From assembly GCA_001940705.1 (NCBI GenBank), contig MEHG01000005.1, positions 1 to 48,606 of the forward strand: DNA of 48,606 nt, written 5' to 3'. The notes beneath the pieces are model-generated. The model was given only the letters and a program-made list of their open reading frames with translations, had not been told where the DNA came from and did not search any database. The position numbers were made by a program, and so were the translations under genes. Numbering within the stretch: the first letter of the stretch is position 1; each line of letters begins with the position of its first letter. Source of the DNA: Candidatus Thorarchaeota archaeon AB_25 (GTDB lineage Archaea; Asgardarchaeota; Thorarchaeia; Thorarchaeales; Thorarchaeaceae). This document shows positions 34,974-44,147 of this stretch, in pieces.

Positions 34974-36007
34974 AAGACACCCACCCCAAGTGGATATCCA
35001 ATAAGGAGAAATGTAACAGCTCCATAAGCTATCAATGCCTGCAGAAGTAGTAACAGTAGCACATTTCGCTTCTCTGTCATATTCTTAGAAAAGTGAGGTA
35101 GTATCCAGTACATCGTGAACGGACCGGCCACCTCCAGCGTTCCATCTTCTCTTGGGGTTGCAAACTTGACATATTCGGTTCCTTTTCTTTTGACATACAC
35201 ACGATACACAATGTAGAGTAGGAAGTTGAGTAAGAATGGCGCATACAATATGATAGCCAGTCTATCCATGTTTCCTAGAATCAGAGCTGAAGCCATTGCA
35301 GCTCCAAGAGGAAGTCTACCAACATCCCCTGGTAGCACCTTAGCTGGAAACCTGTTGAAGATGAGAAATGCAATAGATGCACCAAATAGCGCTGCAGCCA
35401 CCATTCCAGCGTCTGTTTGAGCTGTCGTAATCATATGACCATCAACATAGGGTGAAAGAAGAACATAGAGAATAACCGCAGACGCATTGATACTACTTAG
35501 ACCCGCCTCGAGACCGTTCATGCCTCCATACATGTTAGTGGAGTCCACAATGAAGGTCATCATCAGGGGAACAATGAGAAGTGCGTAGAATGGGCCGAAG
35601 TTGATGGTGCCAATGAATGGGATAGTCATTGTTGGATTACCCACACTGACTGCAATCATTGGAATAGAGGCAACCATTGGAAGAACAATCTTTGTCCTGT
35701 TCTTGAAGTTGAAAGTATCGTCTAGCAGTCCAATAAAACCCGCCATGAGAATCGAAACCAACGCAGCAAGCAGCCCCTCACGCACCTCTGCTTGGTCTTG
35801 GAATGTTGTGATACCCATAACTACTAGCAGCCCGAATACAATTGCGAAGAGGACTATGAATCCTCCACCTTTGGGAATCTCTGGTCTCTCAGGTTTGTGC
35901 ACATCAATTCCAATCATTCCCGCCTCCCGAAGCATTCTGATTGCTCCAGGCATGAAAAGAACAACAACCACAAATGCAGCCAATATGGCTATGAGGACTG
36001 AGATCAA
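34970..36007 (-). CDS. UDP-GlcNAc / polyprenyl-phosphate GlcNAc-1-phosphate transferase (GT4, MraY/WecA-like)
   Basis: The 345-residue membrane protein has about ten helices and the family's cytosolic loops: KPERPEIPKGGGFIVLF, GFIGLLDDTFNFKNRTKI (metal-binding Asp-Asp), IVDSTNMYGGMNGLEAG (the NxxxGxDGL-like loop) and VLPGDVGRLPLGA. Such enzymes attach GlcNAc-1-P to dolichyl phosphate as the first step of N-glycan building (ALG7/AglH-like). The start is TTG 36007. It is divergent from the large sequon-rich membrane protein across 192 bases that hold TCTATAATAAC, an A/T-rich tract usable by both. Confidence 0.92.
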   Translation of the reverse strand: MISVLIAILAAFVVVVLFMPGAIRMLREAGMIGIDVHKPERPEIPKGGGFIVLFAIVFGLLVVMGITTFQDQAEVREGLLAALVSILMAGFIGLLDDTFNFKNRTKIVLPMVASIPMIAVSVGNPTMTIPFIGTINFGPFYALLIVPLMMTFIVDSTNMYGGMNGLEAGLSSINASAVILYVLLSPYVDGHMITTAQTDAGMVAAALFGASIAFLIFNRFPAKVLPGDVGRLPLGAAMASALILGNMDRLAIILYAPFLLNFLLYIVYRVYVKRKGTEYVKFATPREDGTLEVAGPFTMYWILPHFSKNMTEKRNVLLLLLLQALIAYGAVTFLLIGYPLGVGVF

Positions 36008-36199
36008 TATGGACTACTTCCGGTGCCTGACTGCATTTCGTTTCAGTTTTGACCTTTTCGGACAATATTGGTTTGTTTGTGCATGTATTCAACATCCGAA
36101 ATCTATAATAACAAACCAGAAGCTCGAGCGACCAATCCCACGTCTAGTGGAATCTGAAACCACTGGACTAAAGCCCCGATGAAATCACGGTGATTCGTA

Positions 36200-39175
36200 T
36201 TGAGCCTGTTGAATAGAAAAATAGGAACCCTATTGCTACTCGCACTATTTGTGACGAGCAGCTTCATGGCTGTAAGCCCCATCTCAGAAGCTTTAGAACC
36301 AAATTACTTGGCTCAAAACAAGGACTTTGGATCAACCTTGGCCGCGTCCGTGGTGAATCTATCAATCCCATATGTTGATGATTATTACGGAACGACTGAT
36401 GGAATAATCGACCCTACCGAATATGAATTCACCTACACGGATCCTGTGACTGGAGTTACCGCTTATCTTGAACATAATGGCACTGTACTGTATGTCGGTC
36501 TAGAGGCAAGAACATCAGGATGGATTGGTTTTGCATGGCAGAACTATACAGATGAATTCACCAGCGCTGGCTTGAATAACAGTGATGTGATAGTCGGATA
36601 CGCACCTGGCACACCTCATTATGATTACTGGAGGGTAGTACCCACTGATGCCGTAACAGTCCACTATGTCCTAAGTTTAAGGAACGGGACAGTAATCCAA
36701 GAGGCTGACTATCCAGACATAACATCGGAAGAACCTCTAGAAAGCGTGCCTGCACTTCAGGTGTACTTAGACAACATTGTGGGAATGAGAATCGGTGAGG
36801 TCCGTCACTTTGTCATTCCTGCAGACCAAGCCTATAATCAACCTGGCCATGAACTTTATGGAAAAGACCTGATATACGATATTGAACTGACGAGGATTTA
36901 TAGGTCCACTGTCGAGAGGGTTGCAAATCCTGCAGACTGGAGCGAGATTACATACAGCGATGAATATGGTACAAGTACTTTCCAACATCTTCCTGACTCT
37001 GATCAGTCAAGAATACTCCAGGCTTCTGGATCAGACAATGGTACAATTACTCAGATTGAATACGCGATTCTACTGAACAGCACCGATACTAGAGATATCC
37101 CACTGTTTACTAGCACCGATATCCAATATCCTTTTGTCTTCATGTTTGGCAATAATGAAGGACTCAATGGACTACCAGTTAAACATACATATTGGTCTGA
37201 ACCAGCTAGGATGAACATCGAACCAAATTCACCACCCATCTTGATTATTGAGAGTCCAGAGGATAATGCCATTTTGGAGTGGATTGCAAAAATAGAGCTC
37301 AATGCTACAGATGATTGGGTTACACAAGCATCATATCGATTTGATGATGAAGATTGGAACAGTCTGAGTTACAGATTCACCACCGGTCTATGGGATGCAA
37401 GTATTGACTTGTCAGAATATGATGAAGGAGCTCATATCATTACAGTAAATGCGACTGACATCTCTAATGCGACCTCTGTAGAATCAATAAACATTGTTGT
37501 AGACAGACCTTACACCCCATTACTGGGAATGAAAATAGATACAAGTAGAGTCTTTGTTCCGCTTGATCACTACGGATCCAGAGTGGACGATACTTACACA
37601 ATCCAGAACAATGGCTCAGCTCCGATTGGGTCCATCGATGTCTACCTGCCAGATGAATATGAACACAACTTCTTATCAATTAGCGGTGAGGATCTTGATG
37701 ACGAAGAAGTTCGTATTGTTCGGCTTGAAAATTCTGATGGAATGTTGCATTGGAGATTTCACTTCACAGATCCTATCGGATTTCAAGAACAATACACCTT
37801 CCAGACAAGGATGATTATGGTATCACTATTCTGGTTGACGGATTCTACCGAATGGGGATACCAACTTGAGTTCTTGAAGTATCCTGTTCTCCCCTATGTC
37901 ATGCGGAACGCAGAGTTTGTATTAGGTTTTGAACAAGGTGGCTCACTAACTCCGGATGAGGTTATCCCCGATTCCACAGAGAGTAATCTTGTTCCATTCA
38001 CACTAACTACTTTCAGTGTTAATCTTAGGCTTTTCAACACACACGCTGTGGCTGATCGCACCACAAGAATCACAGTGGATGCATGGGGATGGTTATTCTA
38101 TAGAGAAACAGTCACTTTTTACAACACTGGTGCTGGTCTACTGTATTCTGTTGGGTTCACACTTCCCGCCTATTCCAAATCCGTTAGGGTCTATGATGAG
38201 GTCGGTCTACTTGCACAAACCCAGAACACGGTATTTTACCAAGAGTTCAATGAAACCACTTCGGTCACTTTCAATTTCGACGCCGACAGATTTGGGGGAG
38301 GTATGCAATCTGGATACCAATACACAGTCACTGTGGATTATATAATTCAGACAAGTGCCTACCAAGATGCAGGTCCAAACGGAAACCGACTCGAAATACC
38401 AATAGCTACACTGTCTGATGTCCTCATTAGCGAACATATAGTTGATATTGTTATGACCGCCTCTGTTTCATTGACTGATGCAACTGAAGGCTATCGTTTC
38501 CTCTATGGTATTTTTGACACGACACTTATCTTTGCAACGTACAACACAACGCGCGAAAATGCAATTCAGCTGAACATTGCATATCAAACAACATTTGGAG
38601 TCTTATCACGACCGGCAATTATCTCCTTAATGATTGGTTTTGTTGGACTCATTTATGTAGTCTTGAGGAAAGTCGAACTACCTGAAGAGGTCACGGGTCC
38701 TCGAGATGTTGATGATATCATAGACTCTCAACCCAAACAAGTAGGTGCACCTCCTGAACTTCTTAGAGAGTTTGCTAACCTCTATTCCAGGAAAACAGCT
38801 CTCAATATGGACTTGGAGAAGCTCGATGCAGCTCGAAGAAGAGGTAAAGTAAAGAAAAGAGAATATATGATCCGTGAGCGAGACTTGAAGCAACAGACTG
38901 AGGAAATTGATGACAAACTACCTCAACTAAGAGAAGAAATGATTAGTCATGGGTCGAAGTACCGCGAGATTGTAGGACAGCTCGAGCTCCAAGATGAACG
39001 AATCGAGGGTGCAAAGGCAGGTCTCCGCCAACTTCTACTACGAAAGAAGAAGCAGCGAATCAGTCGTGTTGCATTCGAGAAGTCACGACAGGACTATCTG
39101 AAAACCATCCAGAAGGCAACTAGCGCAAGCGACCGTATCCTCTTGTCATTACAGGAAGAAGCAGGAGATATCTGA
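36200..39175 (+). CDS. Large membrane-anchored surface protein: DOMON-like, FKBP-like, Ig-like, TM, cytoplasmic coiled coil
   Basis: I do not know this 991-residue architecture from any named family. It starts TTG 36200 with a signal peptide (about 1-30, LLLLALFVTSSFMAV). Residues 57-148 look like a DOMON domain (VLYVGLEARTSGWIGFAW, NNSDVIVGY). Residues 149-235 read like an FKBP-type prolyl isomerase fold (VTVHYVLSLRNGTV, VGMRIGEVRHFVIPADQAY, LIYDIELTRI). An Ig-like region lies near 345-430 and beta-rich sequence to about 795. The single transmembrane helix is at about 804-822, then 169 cytoplasmic residues, rich in Arg, Lys and Glu, predicted coiled coil. At least ten N-x-S/T sequons lie outside. 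A heme or sugar role for DOMON is possible. No domain was checked by search. Confidence 0.82.
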   Translation: MSLLNRKIGTLLLLALFVTSSFMAVSPISEALEPNYLAQNKDFGSTLAASVVNLSIPYVDDYYGTTDGIIDPTEYEFTYTDPVTGVTAYLEHNGTVLYVGLEARTSGWIGFAWQNYTDEFTSAGLNNSDVIVGYAPGTPHYDYWRVVPTDAVTVHYVLSLRNGTVIQEADYPDITSEEPLESVPALQVYLDNIVGMRIGEVRHFVIPADQAYNQPGHELYGKDLIYDIELTRIYRSTVERVANPADWSEITYSDEYGTSTFQHLPDSDQSRILQASGSDNGTITQIEYAILLNSTDTRDIPLFTSTDIQYPFVFMFGNNEGLNGLPVKHTYWSEPARMNIEPNSPPILIIESPEDNAILEWIAKIELNATDDWVTQASYRFDDEDWNSLSYRFTTGLWDASIDLSEYDEGAHIITVNATDISNATSVESINIVVDRPYTPLLGMKIDTSRVFVPLDHYGSRVDDTYTIQNNGSAPIGSIDVYLPDEYEHNFLSISGEDLDDEEVRIVRLENSDGMLHWRFHFTDPIGFQEQYTFQTRMIMVSLFWLTDSTEWGYQLEFLKYPVLPYVMRNAEFVLGFEQGGSLTPDEVIPDSTESNLVPFTLTTFSVNLRLFNTHAVADRTTRITVDAWGWLFYRETVTFYNTGAGLLYSVGFTLPAYSKSVRVYDEVGLLAQTQNTVFYQEFNETTSVTFNFDADRFGGGMQSGYQYTVTVDYIIQTSAYQDAGPNGNRLEIPIATLSDVLISEHIVDIVMTASVSLTDATEGYRFLYGIFDTTLIFATYNTTRENAIQLNIAYQTTFGVLSRPAIISLMIGFVGLIYVVLRKVELPEEVTGPRDVDDIIDSQPKQVGAPPELLREFANLYSRKTALNMDLEKLDAARRRGKVKKREYMIRERDLKQQTEEIDDKLPQLREEMISHGSKYREIVGQLELQDERIEGAKAGLRQLLLRKKKQRISRVAFEKSRQDYLKTIQKATSASDRILLSLQEEAGDI

Positions 39176-39249
39176 GCGGATATCAATCTACTGACCTCTC
39201 CTTCTCCCTGAAGAGTACGAAAGTATACTCTAGTGTGCTAGTTAGCAAC

Positions 39250-39264
39250 TCTTATCAAATAAAA
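39250..39264 (+). promoter_or_regulatory. TATA-like box before the HD-domain gene
   Basis: CTTATCAAATAAAAGG lies about 35-45 bases before the ATG of the HD-domain gene, a suitable distance for an archaeal promoter with a short leader. AGGTAG follows three bases before the ATG pair. Confidence 0.4.
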
Positions 39265-39297
39265 GGTGGTCAAAAAATGTCCCCCTGTAGGTAGTTT

Positions 39298-40155
39298 ATG
39301 ATGAATAGTAGTGAAGTAATCCAAAGAGAGAACATTCGAGCACGAGATTTACTGAATGGTGAGTCACGCGCTCTTGAGATGTATCAATACCTGAGCGGGT
39401 CTCCCAAAGTACAGTCTTATCTTCGAACAGCGAATCGGATGGCCGTTTCTCGGTTGGGTTACACAGATCATGGTCCAGTACATGCCGAAGTGGCAACTTG
39501 GAACGCATTGAAAATCTTTGACATTCTCGAAGAAACATTTCAACCGAATGTTGTAGCAGAAGGAATTGGTGACATAGACGACGCCCGTCTTATAGTCCTC
39601 GCATCAACTTATCTCCATGATATCGGGATGGTTGTGCATAGGAATGAACACCCTCAAGCATCAATTAATTTGGCCGGTCCTATTCTCGAGTCCAAGCTCA
39701 TGGACATCTATAATGATCCCGCCAAAGCTACCGATATCTTCTCCTTCATTCTTCATGGAATCTATGCCCATGATGATGATACGCAATGTCTAACCCTAGA
39801 AGCCGGAATCACAAAGCTTGGAGATGGATGCGATCTGACAAAGGGTCGCACTAAAGTGCCTTTCCAGAAAGGGAAGGTGGACATCCACAGTGTGAGTGCC
39901 TTAGCTATTGACAACGTCATTCTAGAGCGTGGCAAAGAACATCCACTACGAATAACTGTTGCAATGGACAACCCCGCAGGTGTCTTTCAAGTAGAAGCAG
40001 TCCTAGAGAAGAAAATCTCAACATCAGGCCTCCAAGATCATGTCAAAGTTGATGTCCTTGTTAATGGGGATCGTCTTGTTCTCTCCCATGTGAAGCGACT
40101 ATTTCGTGTACAAAGGTCTACTCCTGGCGATGGTCTCAGTCCCAAAGAGAAGTAG
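39298..40155 (+). CDS. HD-domain phosphohydrolase-like protein
   Basis: The 285-residue product has an HD superfamily metal site: H58 and H62 (YTDHGPVHAE), H107-D108 (LASTYLHDIGMVVH) and H114, with a later HGIYAHDDD. The order suits HD hydrolases that cleave nucleotide or cyclic-dinucleotide phosphates, but the substrate is unknown. After about residue 200, IDNVILERGKEHPLRITVAM and VDVLVNGDRLVL suggest a small beta domain that may bind a ligand or RNA. ATG 39298 or ATG 39301 both fit. Its TAG ends exactly one base before the 3' CCA of the minus-strand tRNA-Gln. Confidence 0.8.
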   Translation: MMNSSEVIQRENIRARDLLNGESRALEMYQYLSGSPKVQSYLRTANRMAVSRLGYTDHGPVHAEVATWNALKIFDILEETFQPNVVAEGIGDIDDARLIVLASTYLHDIGMVVHRNEHPQASINLAGPILESKLMDIYNDPAKATDIFSFILHGIYAHDDDTQCLTLEAGITKLGDGCDLTKGRTKVPFQKGKVDIHSVSALAIDNVILERGKEHPLRITVAMDNPAGVFQVEAVLEKKISTSGLQDHVKVDVLVNGDRLVLSHVKRLFRVQRSTPGDGLSPKEK

Positions 40156-40231
40156 TGGTAGCCCCGGGAGGATTTGAACCTCCGTCAGCGAGGCCAAAAC
40201 CCGCTATGCTGGACCGCTACACCACGGGGCT
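40156..40231 (-). tRNA. tRNA-Gln(TTG), CCA encoded
   Basis: The minus strand reads acceptor AGCCCCG ... CGGGGCT, discriminator A and an encoded CCA (40156-40158). The anticodon stem GCGGG/CTCGC encloses TTTTGGC, so the anticodon is TTG (40195-40197), glutamine. The T arm is GGAGG-TTCAAAT-CCTCC. Length with CCA is 76. No intron is needed. The gene lies 23 bases after the Trm112 stop on the same strand, without an obvious TATA box, so co-transcription with Trm112 is possible. Confidence 0.95.
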
Positions 40232-40254
40232 ATCGTGTTGTGCTCCCACTGGAG

Positions 40255-40575
40255 TCAGTCTTTAGATGACAGATTGAAGGGAATACCGTTCTCAATTATG
40301 TCAGAGGCTATTCGCGACTTCCATTTCTCGAGAAATGCAGTTTCCTCTATTCTTTGCTTACCATCCATCCTGAGATTGTCAGGGAGCATGCATGCTATCC
40401 CGTCTATGACAGGGTACCATCTGCCACATTTTGGACAAGTTATCAACGCTTCGTCAATCTCTTCGACATCCTCGCCATCAGCTTCTAGGTTGTGTGAGGT
40501 AAAAACCTCCAATTCTAACTCGCTTCTGCAATCGCTCACAGGACAGGCCAGGATGTCCATCAACCAGCGTTTCAT
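40255..40575 (-). CDS. Trm112-like activator of tRNA/protein methyltransferases
   Basis: Trm112 is a small zinc-ribbon partner that stabilises several methyltransferases acting on tRNA, rRNA and release factor. From ATG 40575 the product is 106 residues: MKRWLMDILACPVSDC supplies C11 and C16, and LITCPKCGRWYPVIDGIACMLP supplies C47 and C50. The 30-residue acidic insert between the halves makes it longer than bacterial (about 60) forms and closer to eukaryotic Trm112 in plan. The C-terminal 35 residues add a helix. The open frame runs on to 40719, but that part is not family-like and overlaps the gcvPA promoter. Divergent from gcvPA. Confidence 0.88.
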   Translation of the reverse strand: MKRWLMDILACPVSDCRSELELEVFTSHNLEADGEDVEEIDEALITCPKCGRWYPVIDGIACMLPDNLRMDGKQRIEETAFLEKWKSRIASDIIENGIPFNLSSKD

Positions 40576-40718
40576 ATCAATCACTTCTGTGGCTGGCGTC
40601 GAATAATCGGTTGTCGTTAAAAAGTATTCTAGCAATCCCACCTTTGAGAGCGCAACCCGAAAGGCTATTTGGGTGACTAGCTGCGCCTCATTCAACCCGT
40701 TGTTCGGAGGAGTCCGCA

Positions 40719-42122
40719 ATGGAATTCAAGCATCCCTGGATACCCATGACAAAAGCAACTGAGAAAGACATGCTGGAGTCTATTGGTAAGAAAAACCTTG
40801 ACGAGCTATTCTCAAACATACCTGAGAAATTCAAGTTACAAAATGACTTGGACATTCCTCGTTCCCACAGCGAGATAGAAGTCACTCGAAGGATACGGGA
40901 CCTAGCGGGAAAGAATAAACCCGCTGACACCGGACGAGTCTTTCTTGGTGCTGGGATTGGCATGCACTATGTACCTGCAATAGTTCCTGCACTAGCAGGC
41001 AGATCTGAGTTTCTCACGTCATATACTAGCTATCAGGCTGAGGTCAGCCAAGGCATGCTTCAGACACTGTTTGAGTATCAGAGTCTTCTCGCTGAGATTC
41101 TCGAGATTGATGTGGTCAATTCATCGATGTATGATATGGCAACTGCTGTTGCAGAAGCTGCAAGGATGACAGCACGGGTCAAGAAGCGACGGTCAAGATT
41201 TTTTGTCCCTGGAACAATAAATCCCGAACATTACAATGTAATCCACACATACACAGAGCCTGCTGATATTGAGCTAGAGAAAGTTGAGTATGACAAAAAG
41301 ACTGGACTAATGTCGCTCTCCGATCTTGAGTCCAAGATTGACGATCAAGTAGCGGGAGTCTATGTTGAAAATCCAAGTTATCTAGGGTTCATAGAAACTC
41401 AGGTGGATGAGATAAGTACCATAGTCCATGATAATGACGCACTACTAGTTGCTGGAGTTGATGTCCTCTCTTTAGGACTCATGCGACCTCCTGGAAACTA
41501 TGGTGCAGATATTGTCGTAGCCGAAGGCCAACACCTCGGTTCTCCTATGACATTTGGTGGTCCATTGCTTGGTATTTTTGGTTGTACTAATGATCGCAAA
41601 CTCATCTACCAAATGCCCGGTCGCTTGGTTGGGATGACTAGAACGGAAGAAGAACCCTATGAGGATGGATACGTCCTGACCTTGAGTCCACGAGAGCAGC
41701 ACATTCGGCGAGAGAAAGCCACAAGCAACATCTGTTCAAACCAGGCACTTGCTGCGGTGACTGCCGCAATCTACATGTCCCTTCTCGGGCCCACAGGACT
41801 GCAACAAGTGGGTGAGACTATCGGCTACAAAGCTAACTATACAGCTAAGATGCTTGACAAAATTAGAGGGGTTCAAGCACCTGCACTTGGAGAGTCTATC
41901 TGGAAGGAGTTTGTCGTTCGATTTGAGAATGGCACCACTGTAAAGGACATACATGATGGTCTTCTTGAGAGAGGTCTGCATGGTGGCAGAATCCTCACTG
42001 ACGAGTTCCCTACACTAGGAGAGTCAATGTTGTTCTGTGTGACTGAGGTACACAGTAAAGAAACCATAGACGAGCTGGTACAGGCAGTGGAAGAAATAGT
42101 GTCACAAGGAGGTGCTCAATAA
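40719..42122 (+). CDS. gcvPA: Glycine decarboxylase (P-protein) subunit 1
   Basis: This is the first half of the split P-protein, which decarboxylates glycine with PLP. The 467-residue product has the subunit 1 signature: HPWIPMTKATEKDML, FLGAGIGMHYVPAIVPALAGRSEFLTSYTSYQAEVSQG, then EGQHLGSPMTFGGPLLGIFG. The PLP lysine is in subunit 2, as expected. GGAGG lies eight bases before ATG 40719. The stop overlaps the subunit 2 start (TAATG). No gcvT or gcvH is adjacent. Confidence 0.96.
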   Translation: MEFKHPWIPMTKATEKDMLESIGKKNLDELFSNIPEKFKLQNDLDIPRSHSEIEVTRRIRDLAGKNKPADTGRVFLGAGIGMHYVPAIVPALAGRSEFLTSYTSYQAEVSQGMLQTLFEYQSLLAEILEIDVVNSSMYDMATAVAEAARMTARVKKRRSRFFVPGTINPEHYNVIHTYTEPADIELEKVEYDKKTGLMSLSDLESKIDDQVAGVYVENPSYLGFIETQVDEISTIVHDNDALLVAGVDVLSLGLMRPPGNYGADIVVAEGQHLGSPMTFGGPLLGIFGCTNDRKLIYQMPGRLVGMTRTEEEPYEDGYVLTLSPREQHIRREKATSNICSNQALAAVTAAIYMSLLGPTGLQQVGETIGYKANYTAKMLDKIRGVQAPALGESIWKEFVVRFENGTTVKDIHDGLLERGLHGGRILTDEFPTLGESMLFCVTEVHSKETIDELVQAVEEIVSQGGAQ

Positions 42123-43687
42123 TGAAGCATCGTAACTTGGATGACACCAATGTACGCCAAGCAAAGTGGGAGGAACCACTGCTCTTCGAGAGATCCAACC
42201 CTGGAGTGGTGGGGCATATATTCCCCGCAGCTGAGCCTGACGTGAAGAAGGTAGTTGGAAAACTTGGAGATATCATTCCTAGTAAGATGACTCGAAAGGA
42301 ACTACCGAAGATACCTGAGGTTTCAGAACCTGGAATAGCTCGCCATTTCACTAGGTTATCACAAATGAACTTCGCTGTAAATCTTGGTACCTATCCACTT
42401 GGAAGTTGTACAATGAAGTACAACCCAGCTGAGAACAACTGGGCTGCCAGTACCCCTGGTTTTGCGTGGTTACATCCACTACAAGATCCCTCAATGACTC
42501 AAGGTGCCCTTGAGATGATGTGGGAGTTAGAACGGTGGCTTGGTGAGATAACCGGGATGGATGCGGTTACACTTCAACCGGCTGCTGGAGCTCAAGGTGA
42601 ATGGGCTGGAGTCATGATGATACGGGAGTATCATCGCTGCTTCACTGAAGATTGTGAACAGAGGACCGAGATGCTAATTCCAGATGCTGCACATGGAACC
42701 AATCCTGCATCAGCTGCAATGGCTGGATACAACGTGGTCGTAATCCCTTCTAGTAAGGATGGTCTAGTGGATTTAGATGCTTTAAAGGAGGTTGCTGGTC
42801 AGCGTACTGCCGGTCTAATGCTTACCAATCCTAACACAATCGGCGTGTTTGAGAAGGACATCGGAGAAATCGCCGATATTGTACATGATGCAGGAGGTCT
42901 GGTGTATTATGATGGCGCTAACTTCAATGCAATTATGGGTAAAGTAAGACCCGGTGACATGGGCTTTGATGTTGTTCACCTGAACCTTCACAAGACGTTC
43001 TCAACACCTCACGGTGGAGGCGGGCCAGGAGCTGGACCTGTTGGTGTTACTGAAAAGCTAAAGGATTTCCTCCCTGTACCACGTGTAGTAAAGACGGATC
43101 ATGGCCGCTTTGATTTGGACTATGACTATCCCCAGTCCATTGGGAAGGTCAAGAGTTTCTATGGAAACTTCGGTGTACTCATCCGAGCATATTCCTACAT
43201 CTACGGGCTAGGTTCTGAAGGTCTCGAACGAGCATCCGAGGTAGCTGTACTAAACGCCAACTATGTTGCCCATCACGTGAGTAAAATTCCTGGATTCACC
43301 TTACCATATTCCCAAGATGCCCCAAGAATGCATGAGTGTGTAATCTCTGCAGAAGAATTGAAGGATAAGACAGACGTCACAGCCATGAATGTGGCCAAGC
43401 GCCTGTTGGACTTTGGTGTGCACGCTCCCACAGTTTATTTTCCCCTCATAGTCCCTGAGGCTCTGATGATCGAGCCTACTGAAACAGAATCACGGCAGGA
43501 GCTCGATTTCTTCATCTCAGTGCTTGAAACAATCTCAAAAGAGGCTCATGAGGACCCTGAAAAAGTGAAGAATGCTCCCTACTCCACATCAGTCGGTCTA
43601 CTAGATGAGTACAGAGCGGCCCACCCGAAAACCTTGACACTCTCGTACAGGATGTATCAAGAGCATCAGAAAGAGGATAACAAATAG
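42122..43687 (+). CDS. gcvPB: Glycine decarboxylase (P-protein) subunit 2
   Basis: The 521-residue product is the PLP-carrying half. It contains SQMNFAVNLGTYPLGSCTMKYNP, LQPAAGAQGEWAGVMMIREYH, AHGTNPASAAMAGY and HLNLHKTFSTPHGGGGPGAG, where Lys291 should bind PLP. With subunit 1 it forms the alpha2beta2 P-protein that hands an aminomethyl group to GcvH. The ATG overlaps the previous stop by one base. The LpdD-like gene follows 56 bases later. Confidence 0.97.
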   Translation: MKHRNLDDTNVRQAKWEEPLLFERSNPGVVGHIFPAAEPDVKKVVGKLGDIIPSKMTRKELPKIPEVSEPGIARHFTRLSQMNFAVNLGTYPLGSCTMKYNPAENNWAASTPGFAWLHPLQDPSMTQGALEMMWELERWLGEITGMDAVTLQPAAGAQGEWAGVMMIREYHRCFTEDCEQRTEMLIPDAAHGTNPASAAMAGYNVVVIPSSKDGLVDLDALKEVAGQRTAGLMLTNPNTIGVFEKDIGEIADIVHDAGGLVYYDGANFNAIMGKVRPGDMGFDVVHLNLHKTFSTPHGGGGPGAGPVGVTEKLKDFLPVPRVVKTDHGRFDLDYDYPQSIGKVKSFYGNFGVLIRAYSYIYGLGSEGLERASEVAVLNANYVAHHVSKIPGFTLPYSQDAPRMHECVISAEELKDKTDVTAMNVAKRLLDFGVHAPTVYFPLIVPEALMIEPTETESRQELDFFISVLETISKEAHEDPEKVKNAPYSTSVGLLDEYRAAHPKTLTLSYRMYQEHQKEDNK

Positions 43688-43743
43688 GAGTATATCCTGA
43701 CTCACCGAAAGTGTTAGAGGTAAGTTGAGCTATCTGAGGACTG

Positions 43744-44115
43744 ATGATAGTCGAGAAAAAAGCTGGTCGGCACACCATCTACCTTGATACAAAAAAGATT
43801 GGGAATGATCTTCTAATAGCCATCTATGGTGGCGACGAACACCACATTGGCGGTGTGGCTACAGCATATCCCACAGCGAGTCACTACAGAGATGCGACGA
43901 CAGTCAGCGTGAGCACACTTACCCTTCCTGGACACAAGGACTATGTCGTAGCAAACACAGCTTCCGAGAAAATCTGCAAGGCTCTGGGGGTGCCCACAGT
44001 CGTCACTGTGGGTGTTCACTATGACAACGCCAGCAGTAAGGAGATTGAGGAGATCATTTCCATTGTGAATGCACTTGTGGACGAGATAATTGCCCACTAT
44101 CAAAAGGCTGAATAG
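43744..44115 (+). CDS. LpdD-like (prenylated-flavin decarboxylase-associated) domain protein
   Basis: The 123-residue product resembles the LpdD-like fold found as subunit D of UbiD-type decarboxylases: GGDEHHIGGVATAYP, then TLTLPGHKDYVVANTASEKICKALGVPTVVTVGVHYDN and EIEEIISIVNALVDEII. In UbiD systems LpdD acts with the decarboxylase or its cofactor prenyl-FMN. Here no ubiD or ubiX homologue is beside it; it follows the PLP-dependent glycine decarboxylase. GAGG stands five bases before the ATG. The MoaD-like gene follows by 32 bases. The name is based on pattern only. Confidence 0.7.
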   Translation: MIVEKKAGRHTIYLDTKKIGNDLLIAIYGGDEHHIGGVATAYPTASHYRDATTVSVSTLTLPGHKDYVVANTASEKICKALGVPTVVTVGVHYDNASSKEIEEIISIVNALVDEIIAHYQKAE

Positions 44116-44147
44116 CACTCCAACTTTCAACTAAACCGGTTAGATAT

